Assembly: GCF_022458985.1 (NCBI RefSeq)
Contig: NC_061772.1
Location: 27,339,501 to 27,403,500, forward strand
DNA from: Mugil cephalus
Lineage: Eukaryota > Chordata > Actinopteri > Mugiliformes > Mugilidae
Length of the DNA: 64,000 nt
Reading direction: 5' to 3'
Under the pieces are notes generated by a model, which searched no databases, was not told the origin of the DNA, and saw nothing but the letters and a program-made list of their open reading frames with translations. Position 1 is the first letter of the stretch. Each line of letters starts with the position of its first letter. The position numbers and the translations under genes are program-made. Shown in pieces: positions 47,939-60,100 of this stretch.

Positions 47939-50900
47939 GAGCTTCCAGTCCAACTATCTTTTAAGTTCTACGTCACAACAATTTCACATTCCAGATTGTG
48001 TGAGACAGTAAATCAGATAACAACAAACCAGAGAACATAAAATAACACAACACGGGCTACACAGGCATTATTATTATCATTATTATTATTATTATTATTA
48101 AATAAGCACAGACTAAAACATCTTCAAAACATTATCAAAATTTTCACAAATGCTGCTGCAAGTTTGGTCTCGGGTCCGAGAGAGAAAAAGGAAGATCAAC
48201 GCGGACCCACGGTGACAGAAACCGGCGCCGGCGGTTTAATGGCGCGGACCTGGTACGGTTAAAATGGAAGTACCGATCGTTCCTGGTGTTTGTTTTTTTT
48301 TTAGGAAATTCACTTATAAAAATTGAGAAAAATATCAAAAAAGAAAACCATTATAAAAAAATACTCTATTGACCGTTCCAATATATATAGACAAGGAAAA
48401 ACAGGTAGAAAGTCGACGGTTACTTCACGATAAAAGGTTGCAACTAAAGTTCGACGATGGTCAGTGACATTCAGTGGAGAGTGACTGTGCAATATGAAAA
48501 CCAAGTCTCATTACAGCTTCTTCCTGATTCCCTAGACATGTATGTAAGTATTAGTGTGTGTGTGGAGTGAATCTACGGCTACGTAATGTTGAATAAAACA
48601 GTTAAGGAAAAACAAAAACTATACATTATATTAAGACTTTTTATGTACAACCAGACTTTTCTGCCTCAAACAGAAACTATACTCAAACCCCTTCACTTTT
48701 ACACTAGCGCTTCACTTTAAATCCCTCGTTATTTATTTTTAATGTTTTTTTAGCATTTCAAAATGTATATCAGTGTACAAATATATTTAAAAATATATAT
48801 GTAACACACAATAATGTAGTTATGATAAGGTTCCAATGGGAGGAGTCATAGCACAATGTACATCAACACTACATTACAGTCTGTTATATACGGCCCATAA
48901 ATAAGGAAACAAATCTAAAAATATTCTGACTTTTAGGTTAATATCACGTGTAGGTTTTAAGTTACATTCTCTATAAATGTCTCCTAACAATGTTTCATCG
49001 CCACGAGTTTGTCCACGCAGCGTTAAAGTCCCCACGACGTCAAAGTCTGGGTTTTTATATGATTACATGCGCCAGGACATGACTTTGACAATAAAAAAGT
49101 TTTCTGATCGTAGTATTAATAGTATTTTAGGGTTTAATTTCCTGGACAACGATAGGAAAAACGTTGATGGCTCATCCTGAACTAGGAGGCGTATTTCCTG
49201 TTTAGTATTTCCGGCTGCGTCTCCATCTCTGCAGTTTTCACAATGATTGTTTTGGACCAATTAAGAATCGGTAAGTAAATGTTAACCGAGGAAGTCTGGA
49301 GGTACAGACGTTTATAGGACTCGTGATCGGAGGGAAAAAAAAAGTTTCAGTCGCAATTAGCCTTGTTTCCATTATATTTTAAAAGCGATATTTCTGAAAT
49401 TTTAATACTTTATATTTTTTTTTTGTTTTGGGAATAAGCTGCGACTCCCGTAAAGTCTCATCTCGCGATATCCCATAATTCTCTTAAATTCCCGTCACAC
49501 CAGAGAGACTGGACTTTGCGGAGGATGGACTTGTGGGTCAATTGCGAACAACGCGTTTCCAATTGCACTTTTGCGATACACTTTTTATATCGACACGTCT
49601 GAAAAACCAACTCACGAGAGCGTTAAAGTGTTTTAGCTTTAGATATTTGCGTAGGCGTTTCCAATATCATTTTTTTTTTATCGCGTCTTTCAGGTTTTTG
49701 CGCATTTCTAGGAGTAATGACAGAAACGAAGCAACTGTTCAAAGTGAAACACGAAGTAGAAACAAAACTGACAAAAAAAAAAAAAGACACAGCACCGACC
49801 AGTGTTTGTCGTTGTTACTGACGAACACACGGGTATAAAAGACTCACGCTGGCGTAGGCTACGCCGTCTCCAGGCCTTTGGCTCCGACATAAAGGGGCGG
49901 AGCCTGCTCAGGCCACTGGAGCCGACCAATCAGAACGGATCTATTTTTTTGTGAGAGGGAGAGGGGGGCGTGGCCTGTTCTATCTCTGGTTCATGGCGAC
50001 TTTGAACTGTCTGCACCGATAGAGTTTTGACGTTGCATAGATAAAGGATTTGCATTTGTTTTTTTTTTGTTGTTTTTTTTTACAGTAGTGTAGGTGTGTT
50101 TTCATTTCTTATCCTTTGTTCCACAGTTTCAGCAGTTTTCTTGATGTATTACAGTGAGCACATCCACTAACTACAACCGGGATGTGTGCACTTTTTTTTT
50201 TTTTTTTGTTCTTGCAATATTTAAAGCATTTTTTTCAAGCACGTACATTTTGTTAAAAATGACTCGAGTGAAGAAAATCGGACATTCAAAGTGTGAAATC
50301 TGGACTAAGATTTGACTGGAACAGACAAAAGTCCCAGATTTTTACTTCTGCAAAGTTCATTTAAAGTTCCAGTTATTGCGTGATTGTTATCCCATCTTCG
50401 CTAACCAATGCTGTTTAGCACTTGGTGAGGATTTCAGTGCATTAAGGATGTACAATAATCTTCCTTTTAAGGACAAACGGTCTAAATAAAGAGAGAATCC
50501 CCACGTCTCGGATCACTGAACGCCCACAGGTGCATTATAGATTTTTCTAATTCCGATTATCTACAATTTGAGGTGGTGGATAAAATAACAGAAACGCCAA
50601 ATGAAGGAAAGAGAAAGCAGAGGAGGCAACTACACCACAAAAGCAACGACCTACTTTCAAACGCTTTGATCCCAAAAAAAAAAAACTGTACGACTACGTA
50701 AGCAGGCGTTACGTCACACCACACTGGATATCTGCTTATTATGACAAAACTCACGGTTCGAGATCAGAGAACGAACCTAGAAAGAGCGGCTCAAGTGTTT
50801 TTTCTTCGTCCACCGTCTCATTTATGCATCACAAACTACGTTTAGGTCCTTCACACCGGGGATGTAGCACGGCTCAGTCAGCTAAAGCCTGGGAATATCA

Positions 50901-52900
50901 CATCCACCATGAAAACAATAAACCCTTACAAATAAATCACATTCCTTTTTATTCTTAGTGGGAGATTTAAGGATGAGGGGGGGTTTCTTTCTTGCCTCGT
51001 CAGCTTGTTTGATTGACATGTAGCTTCTCATTCAGGAAAAAAAAAAGGTTTATTTAATATTAATAATCCACAAAAGTTTAGTCGTTTTCTCGTATCAGTG
51101 TGAAACATGCAGGTACTTCAGCTCTATGAAATATTCAGAGTGTGTAGGTGTTGTTTGTGTGAATGTGGGAGTTTACCGAGTCCACGCCGTCTTAGCCGTC
51201 CACAACAAACTCATTTGGCAGTAATCAGTAAGAAAACATTTGTCTTTATCATTCTTATCATCATCAGTCTCATTTGTAACAGGATGTGCAGTTTATATAT
51301 ATTTAAATATGTATATTACATACGGAGTGTCGAAAAAGGTGCAGACATTTGTCAGCGATGGTGAAAGAAAAAATGACAAAAGTGTCGAGACAGAGAATAA
51401 ATCTGTGACATTTTTTTTAAAAATTATTGCTGTAAATTACATAAATGTCCTGTATGTTTTTTTTGTTTTGTTCTTGTTTTTTTTTTTTTAAACATATCCT
51501 CACATTTATGTCGTGTTCTGCTTTGAAAACCAACCCTCAATAAAACGTGACCGATTTCCAGGATAATTAAAAAAAAACAAAAACAAAACAAAAAAAAAAC
51601 AATCCACATGAACGTTTCATTTAAGCCACACTTTTGTTATGCAAGACAGTCACAAAATGTTAAAAATACAATGAGTGATAAACCAGTGCAAACAGATTTA
51701 CAGCATTAAACACCAAATGTTGTTGTAGAGTCTCGAGTCAGTGAGTTTCATTCATTAAAAGAGTGATGAGAGGTCACATCAGGCATTATCGTGAACAGAG
51801 AGTTTGACATGATTCGACTGATATTACAAACGTCTAGTTTTACTTTCATTGCAAACAATTTTTATCAGAGATCAAAGACAAACGTTAGGTAACCGACTCA
51901 AAACAAAAAATAAAAATGTGGTGGGGTTTAAGGGGGGGGGGCACATTCCTTATTTGTGTCAAGACAAATTAATCGCGGGGTTTTCATCTCGTGTCGCGCT
52001 GACTCCGGAGTTTAAACTTGCGAAGGTTTTATTATTTTGATAAAAAGTAAAAAAATAAGAGTCTCCGCGGTGGCAGCAAATTTAGTTCATGAGCTGCCGA
52101 GACCCCATTACATCACTTACAGTAGCTGCTGAGCTTTTTATAGCGCGGCGGTGACGCTAGAAAAACTCAAAAGACGGCGGACGCCCCGGAGAAAAACCTT
52201 AACGATAATCCATCACTGTAGGAATCTGAAGTGGCATCACTGTGGTTTTTTCGCCTGTTACCGAAACGTACTTGAATGTAAACTGTGGCCGACTCCTACT
52301 ACAAAACTTCCCTGTTCCCGACGCGTCCGTGGAGCCGTTGCACGATTAAAGGACGTTTACATATCCTACACTATGCACTACATGAAATGTGCGGATGAAC
52401 GGATGAAAAGCGTGTAGTAATTCCTGCCACAAGCATTTAATCGCCGGTACTCAAACTGTTTAAAAAGACAAAAAAAGAAATGAGAGAACAGTACATAAGA
52501 TAAACGTGTTTTGCCCTGAGGCACTTGGTAGTGGCTGTGATAAAAGAATTAAAAACACTACCTCAGTTTCCAGTCAAAGAAGTTGTATAGTTTGTGTCTA
52601 AAAGTACTCATTCAAATTGTCAAAGTAATTGCACACGGTGCGACGCACGCTGACAATCATGATGGTTCTAGTGTTCATCTAGAGTCGTAGTGTCTACAGT
52701 AACAATGGTGGATATCAAAAGATGCTACAGAAGAGTGTTGAAGCACATTATACAGTAAGTGTGGGTAGGAGCTAAAACTAAACTTGGGCATGTTTGTTTT
52801 TTTTTTAATGGGCAGGGAGATAAGAAAGAGACCAGAACAGATGGCCAGAGGGCTAGAGGAGGAGAGACATGGGAGCTGGGCATCAACTCGGAAAAAAATC
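47939..52900 (-). other. lin7c: probable long 3' UTR of lin7c
   Basis: Nearly 5 kb downstream of the lin7c stop with no credible ORF, few recognisable transposons, an ATT tract at 48064-48100 and several A/T runs. Low repeat content compared with the spacers on either side supports a retained transcribed tail. The exact end is not visible from sequence. Confidence 0.4.
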
Positions 52901-54660
52901 CTACTGGGGATAGTTGTTCTGTTGCCGGCGCTTCGCTGACCTCATTTTCTCAAAGCGTGACTCCATTTCCTCCAGGACCTTGGGGGTGTACCTCACAACC
53001 AGCTTCACCGTGCCCTGAGCAGCTTTGAGGAGTTCCACGGCTTTCTCGTGGTGCTCGCCTTCCACGCTCTAAAAAAAAAAAAGAAAAAGAAAAGAGACAC
53101 AGCGTTTTATTAACTTTTACTTAAATAAAAAAAAATATAAAAAATGACAGTAATAAACCAAACTAATAAAAAATAAAAGGAAAGCCAAAAGTAAAATAAT
53201 TAAAAAACAGTGCACATTCATGAGAAAAAAAAGGAATTATTGCCTTAATCCGACTTTAACTGGACTTAAGTGCATGTAAACACGTCTCTTCAACTAAAAT
53301 CATTGGAAATTGATTTTCTCCATCATGTTTACGCCTTAATTGGACTTTAACTGGACAATGCGTGTGCACATGCAACCACTGCACTGGTGTATGATCCTGG
53401 AACAAAAACCTCCAACAAAAGGTAGAAGAACCACCTGAGGGATAGCGCCATCTTATTTGTAGTGCACACATTACGTACGAGATTATTAAAGTGAACTATT
53501 ATCCACATGGTTGTTTTCTCGAATGCCGGCCTCCTACATGAACGACTCCAGTTGTTTATTATTTGACATAATAAGTCAAATGGAAAGGGGGCCGTATTAA
53601 CCCACTTACAAGACACATATCGCCCCCTAATGTGGAGGAGGAGAATATGTTCCTGTCACTTATTTGATTTTCTCCGCTGCCCGTAAACTGGGACAAGGAC
53701 CATATATTAAGAAAGTTGAATTTCAAGCATAGCTTCATAATCTGTGCATGTAAACGCTCTGTTTTAACAGTTTACATACGGGGTCTTCAATGTTTTTCAG
53801 ATCAAGGACCTGAAACTGATGGAGAGATTAAGTAGGGAGCCCCGTACCTACTATATACGTTCTATATTAAACTTGGATAGTGCTATTTATAAATATACAT
53901 TAATATCATTATCATTTACCATTCAATATTAACCTATTTTCCCTTAACTCTTTACTAAAATATAATGGATTCATATTAATGTGTATTTAAAGAAATTTAA
54001 ATTTGTGGGGACAAAAATGTATATAAAAAAAGTCTAATCAACCAACGATTTACGACCCCCCCGCAGTGCCTCCATGGACCCCCAAGGGGTCACGGACCCC
54101 CTGTTGAAGACCTATGGTTTACATCATCACTATGTTGCAGGACACGTTTGTTCCCTGGACGTATATACAGATCATACACTGCCTTCAGAGAACCATGTTT
54201 CCGGTTATGAGAGCTAGTTTGAACACATTTGTGAGAAAAGGCCAGAATTTCTTGGCAAATTTTGAATGATATCAGCCTTCGTCTCGTGCTTTAATGCACC
54301 AGGACAATTATCAGGAACAAAACAACAAGGTGACTACGCAGTAACACTGGAACAAACAATTACCTCAGTATTTTTATAAGTACTGGACTCGACCGAACTA
54401 AACTTTGGAGGTCTGCTTTAACTTGCCGCAGAGCAACCTGTAATTTAGACGCTTTACTGAGAGAACAAAACTACAGAACCAATAAACAAAGTCAATTGGA
54501 TGATTGTTTTTGGCTGCTCTTGGAATTTTTAAACCACCCAAGCAAAGCGAGCAGCAGTCGCAGCGTTAACGTGGAAGAGTTTTACTGACGCCGCGTGGAG
54601 ATGTTTTTGAAGCCAAACATGTACGTTTTATATTCACGGTTTCTCATCAAAATCCAGTGT

Positions 54661-54700
<40 letters not shown>

Positions 54701-57700
54701 AATAAAATAAATGAGCTGCAATCATTTCCTTCAAAAACACTTCCACAGCCAGTTTTCTCTGAGAATCTGAAAACCCGACCGTCCATTGTTTACATCCGTG
54801 GTTGCGTGCTAGCACGTTACACCTCGTTACGTTTAACGGTGACTCACCGATAAACCTATGGAACCACCCGCAGCGCGTCGAAGAGAAGCTAACTTTTTTT
54901 TCCCCGCACAACAACAACAAAAGCCCCCGTGTGCAACGCGCTGTTGAAGATCAAAAATCGTCACAGTATTTAAAAGTTCGCCGCCCGTCTGAGCCTGCAA
55001 GCGTCTGCATGTAGCCTAAAAATGTGCGACTTTATCTACACGTTTCCCGTCGATCATTAAAAGATTACAGGGATGGTGCATAGATTCTTCAGCAGCAATA
55101 ATTGACGCAGTGCTACGACATGATCTGTAAGTGGGGAATTGTTTTTTGAGGCTAATAACCATCCGTTTAGAAACATCACTGGGGATTAATCTGTGTTTTT
55201 ACAACAATATAGAAGCAGCGCGTGTGTTTGCATATAAAGTCGATGACTGCAGGAAGCATGAACTTTTTTTTTTACAGTGAATCAGCATGAAATTATTTCA
55301 CTAACGTCTGATTTCCTGAGACTCCTCAATCCTAAAATAAGACGTATATTTGTACTTCACTCGTGCTTTATCTTTGTGTTAGGATGCAGAGATGAGCTTT
55401 GGAGAGACTAGTTTTACCTGGAATTCCTGTGATAAAACTTATTTTTTTCCTCATGCATGCAGACCCATTCACAAAAAACAAATAAAAAAAAAAGAGCTCA
55501 AAACCATCAGACAAATGAAACTGTGCAGGATGAGCCGCGTATTTCGATGTTTTAGATTCTGTTTAGTGATGCATTAATGTGTTTATCACGTCAGTAAAAG
55601 TGACACTGATTTAAACACTAATTCTTGTAACATATTGAAAATATATAATTAATTATTAATCAGAATTTGCAAAGTAAAAACACTGTCAAAATGTGTAGAG
55701 AAAAAACGTGAAGCTGAAAGAAGCAGACACATCGTAAACATGCAGTGAATAAATAAGTTTTCTTATCTCATGTGAATGTGCAGAAGAAATCACAGACGAG
55801 GGGGTCTGTCCAGCTTTCCTGCTGTTACTGTGGTTTCTTGCATTTACTCGTCAAAACGTTTTTGTTTCTTTTTTTTTTTTTTTTTTTTCTTCATTTCTGA
55901 ATACCTGCTCTGAGGACTGACTGTGTTATACATCGTAAAAGTCTGTAAGGGCAATTAGTATTAACGGGCTATATAAGAAAATAGACCTGATTTGAAGCAA
56001 AGAATAAGTGAACAAGAGGTTTTAAATTGTTAATGTGCCCTTCTCGTTTATATTCTAACTTTATCACCTGGTGCATAATGACGCTGATCTTACAAAGACT
56101 AGATTGGCTCTCTCTGGGCAAATCACACATTTAGTTGCTTTTGCAATGGGAACAATGATCACAACTCTGGCAGAAAACAAACCAAAGTGATTCCAGCTTT
56201 TGCATGTGCAAGTTTGGGAAAAGTTTTTTTTAAACCTGCCCCTTCGGGAGAACGTCACACTCTTCAGCACCAGCTGAGAGATTTTTATTCTTCATTCCTT
56301 CCTTATTCTTCATTTATGACTTTCACCCGCTTGGAAAAGCGGGTCATTGCAAGTTCAGAAATATTTTTATGTCTTGTATAAAAGACGACTTATCTAACAT
56401 CTACACACACACACACTTCCATTTCCAAATCTTCGCTTTGCCTTCTCTCCTCAAGACGAGTTCGGGATGGATTTTGAGCTGGATAATCAGCATCTCCTCG
56501 TCTGGTGACTTTGTCGTTTGGCTTTTGATGTGGTTACGCCACCTGTCCTTGATGTGAACGCAGACCTAACAGCACCCTCTCACCACCTGTCACCAGCCCC
56601 GTCAGCCCTCATGATGGAGGCACTGCCAAGACTAACCACAGTATCTGGGACGCCCTCGTCAAATGAGCCAAGCGTCAGTCACGGCAACGATCCAAGCGGA
56701 TTTGACGGCCGTCTTCACCAGACACTCGGTGTGTTCGGTAAATCAGTTTCATTCTGAAGGAAACGAGTATTTGTCAGTGACACAACGCTTCTCTGTTTCC
56801 TCTAATGGGAGGAAAAAACCTACGGCTTCATGTTACATCAGAGGTTAAACACCTTTGTCTGTAGCTGCTTAGCTTCAGACGTAGTGCTGTTACTGATATC
56901 CCATAGGACGGGGGTCTCAAACTACTTTAACCATGATCAGCCACAACATTATGACCACTGCAACAATTCAATGTTCTGCTGGTAAAATCTTGGACCTGGT
57001 ATTCATTCCTTTGGATGTGACTTGACATGTAGCACCCCTCCTAGACCAGACCAGACCAGACCAGACCAGACCAGACACCCCCATAGCCATGATACTCCTT
57101 GATGGCTGCAGTCATCCCCAGCAGGATGCAGCCTGACACAGGCAAACACACACAACCTGGCCTCCAAGTTCACTAGATCCCAACCTGATCAAATACCTGT
57201 AAGAGGCCCCTCCCATTGACCCATAGGCCCCAAAGGCCTCCACTTTCTGGGGGGGGGGGCGGGGTCTCAGACTGGCTGCCAGCTAATCCTGGGTACCCCA
57301 GCCAAATTCACGAAGCAGCATCGTATATGTTTAGGTTCACATCAGTGGACACTGTGAGCTGGAAATGCTTTGACATGTTTTTTATAACCTTTTCCTGTTT
57401 ACTGGCATCAATAACATGGCCCCTAACAAATATTAACTTAACACATGAACCAGTTAACAAGTAGAAGAGTGTCCGAACGTTTGCACAGTTTTTCTTTTTC
57501 GAATTTCTGAAACAAAAGCTAATAGTGATTTAACAATCATTTTTAGTTTGGAGTCTGGGTTGATTTATCGTTTTTATGATGATTATTATTATTGTTTCCA
57601 CCTCAAAAGTGAAAGATGTATATTTAAATGTGCACAGAGCCTATAACACTCAACCGTGAAAAGAAAAATGACCTGTTATACATCAGACTGAAGTGTGTTT

Positions 57701-59936
57701 CCCATCCTGACGTAAGCATTGAGTCTGTGAGTTGAACCTACCACCCCGTTGACGGAGAGGAGCTGGTCGCCTCTTTTCAGGCCTCCGTGTCGGTCGGCGA
57801 TGCCTCCCGGGATGATTCGCGAGATGTAAATAGGGGAGTTTTGCTCCTTTCCGCCCATGATATTGAAACCCAGACCTTCTTCTGTTTTGGGCAGTTCCAC
57901 GACACGAGGATGTGAGTGTCCCTCGCTCGCTGCGAAAGCTGCCACCGTAGCCTACGAGTGAGCAGGTGTTATTGTTTAGTCAGCACGAATACACTGTATT
58001 TACTGAAATAATAACAGTAACTGAGGTGGGTTTACCTTAGCTGTGGCGTTGGCTCTGACCTCAGGAGTGCTGTTGATGTCCACCGTTTCATACACGTGTT
58101 CGTAAACCTGAAAGATAATTATGATCCGAGCAGTTTAACATCAGGGCAGAAAAGCGAGCGAATATCAGAGCTACGAGCTTCAACAACAAGCACAAAGCGT
58201 CTCACTTCTCTGACGGCGTTACAGAATTCACTCTGTAAGACCCTCTGTAGCGCCTGCAGCTTCTGGGGAGGCACTTCCCCCGTCCTCTGGAGTTTATCAA
58301 GCAGCTCGATAGCACGGTTGATATCTGTCATCAAGAACAAAGACACACACACAAGGTTTAGGATATTTAGAAAAGGACAAATAAACAATGATGCATAAAG
58401 TTAGTGTCTATCTTTAGTGAACAAAAAAAATCTATAAGTAATGATGTTCATACTAAGGCTTTCTTTCACTAAATTTGTTCTGATACTAAATCACTATGAA
58501 GCCACATAATCCAACAAAGCAGTGTCCATTATAGTAGCCTCAAAAACACAAAACACAACTAACCTCCTTGTTGAGAAGACTGAGAACTTCCTGTTTTAAT
58601 CCAAAAGGCGTTGAATAAGGAAACTGGACTTGTAGAAATTTCTTGATTTTTCGCCACTTATCCCAGTAGCTTCTTCAGGTCTGAGAGATTAGTGGGAAGT
58701 TGAGGTTTAAATAGGAAAACTCTGTTTCTCAGAACTGAAGAAGCTACTCGGATTAATGGAGAAACGTCCTCAAGAAATTTCTACAAGTCCAGTTTCCTTA
58801 TTCAGTGTCTTTTGGATTAGCATGACCTGGATGACTGATGAACCTTCACAGACATATTCCTGTTTTAATTTAATGCACATGCACTGTTTTGTTGGTGCAC
58901 AAGTATCAAACACACAACCCGAAGGCCAAAACTGACCCGCAGAATGAATTTGTAAAGTGAGAAAATTACATAGAGTGCAAATTTTTCACTTAAAATAAAT
59001 GCTATTTCTAATTTGTAAACTGTTCATTTATAAGTTATTATGATATTATGTTACTGGTATGTACAGGCCTGTTTTAAAAACTCAAACTATGCTACTTAAT
59101 GTTAACAAACAGGGCTTTTATACATAAATGAAAAGTATCAATCACACCACAAAGTCTGGAAGTTCTTAGAAAGATGAAACAAATAACTGAGAGCTGCTCT
59201 TTTCATTGAGACTTTTCAATTGTGTTTAAGTCTTGTCCTTTTATTAATTTCCACCTCCTCATTTACGTTGTTTTAGTGCTGATTGTGTGTTTTAATATCT
59301 ACTGTTACACGCCTCCAATACAGTTTTCATATATGATTTAAAAATAAATTGACACATCACATATTTTGCTTCCTCCAATATTTCAAAACAAAGAGATAAT
59401 AGCATCGATAACCCATAAACCGTCTCTGACACATTTATTCAACTTTATTTTTTACATTTATGGTTAAAATCTGGCTTTATCTTCTAACCACCGTGTACTG
59501 GCAGACACAGTAGAAGCACTAAGGTTGAAAGAAATACTCTAAAATAAACATTTACGCTTTACTTTAAGTAATTATGATGGTATTGTAAGTAAGAGTCCTC
59601 GAACAATCCAGTATTTAGTTTGTTGTCATTGACATTAGCTAGTTAGCTAATACACCTTCCAAAACAATATAGCCGTGAAGACTATGATTATTATTTTTAT
59701 CATTTTGAGAATAACATACACCCAACTAAACATTAGATATCCATGTGACACTGTTAACACAATGTTAAAGAACAAAGTATGCACAGAAAAACCACCACCG
59801 TTTGTATCCGGCTGAGCTAAGCTAAGCTAAGCTAAGCTATCGTAACGTCTACCTCGTATCTCAACACATATTTGTAGCTAACCAGCTAATTAACTTCACC
59901 TCTTTCCAGTCGCACGGGTTCCCCGAGTGACGCCAT
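52901..59936 (-). CDS. lin7c: LIN7C, L27-PDZ scaffold (Veli-3/MALS-3)
   Basis: Five exons: 59900-59936, 58206-58324, 58036-58107, 57742-57951, 52901-53068; 606 nt, 201 residues (human 197). It bridges CASK/Mint and MPP complexes at epithelial junctions and synapses and stabilises basolateral proteins. The start is [12 protein letters not shown]. The L27 region follows ([40 protein letters not shown]), then [20 protein letters not shown] and the PDZ domain ([60 protein letters not shown]), ending [26 protein letters not shown] is the carboxylate-binding loop. The wording [11 protein letters not shown], the [16 protein letters not shown] segment and the short tail identify LIN7C rather than LIN7A or LIN7B. 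Intron 4 is about 4.7 kb. Confidence 0.97.
53222..53765. mobile_element. TIR MITE family copy, lin7c intron 4
   Basis: Shares gacacatatcgccccctaat, attacgtacgagattat and an end tgcatgtaaacgctctg with the intact element at 6752-7245. The left end (gcatgtaaacacgtc at 53271) is rearranged, with an extra ttaaccgcac-like flank. Non-coding. Confidence 0.6.
53779..54118 (-). repeat. dispersed repeat, lin7c intron 4
   Basis: Opposite-orientation relative of 20548-20880. The right end reads gacccccaaggggtcacgga then ccccctgttgaagacctatg; the middle has aagtctaatcaaccaacgat. Confidence 0.55.
54657..54698. repeat. (TG)n microsatellite
   Basis: About 20 tg units with one ttt interruption, in lin7c intron 4. 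Confidence 0.85.
56930..57235 (+). repeat. Tc1/mariner-like fragment with a pentamer array
   Basis: Starts accatgatcagccacaacat and follows the 3618 copy through ggacctggtattcattcctt. Within it, 57042-57076 is a run of seven agacc pentamers, an expansion of the gaccagaccag seen once or twice in the other copies. Confidence 0.6.
58598..58819. mobile_element. palindromic MITE, lin7c intron 1
   Basis: Arms of about 80 bp: left taatccaaaaggcgttgaat then aaggaaactggacttgtaga; right tctacaagtccagtttcctt then attcagtgtcttttggatta. They are near-perfect reverse complements with a spacer of about 60 bp (ggtttaaataggaaaactc). A related piece lies at 42375-42480 (same spacer wording). Non-coding and able to fold as a long hairpin in the transcript. 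Confidence 0.7.
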
Positions 59937-60100
59937 CGCTTGTCGTATTTGATGTTGAGTAGGTATTGCGTTAAATTTAAGATATGGATAACTAAAATTG
60001 GTAATCCTGGCTAACGTTTACGTGCGCTTAACTCAGACCGATAAATCAGATTAGCAAAGTTAGCCGGCTAGGCTAGGCTAGCTGCCAACGTCACGGTGCG
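59810..60100 (-). promoter_or_regulatory. lin7c: region around the lin7c start and proximal promoter
   Basis: The ATG at 59936 stands in gcgATGGCGTC, a YY1-like context. 59814-59838 is five gctaa pentamers in intron 1, and 60064-60080 has further ggcta repeats. No TATA box is evident. The cap site is not visible. Confidence 0.35.

Noticed and set aside
56518-56757. 79-codon plus-strand ORF in lin7c intron 4 ([17 protein letters not shown])
   Set aside because: Looks somewhat coding but has no known match, no clear acceptor and lies antisense in an intron beside repeats; not enough to call a gene.
57042-57076. Regular pentamer array, considered as a CRISPR-like or satellite array
   Set aside because: Seven short units without spacers inside a transposon fragment; a simple tandem expansion.
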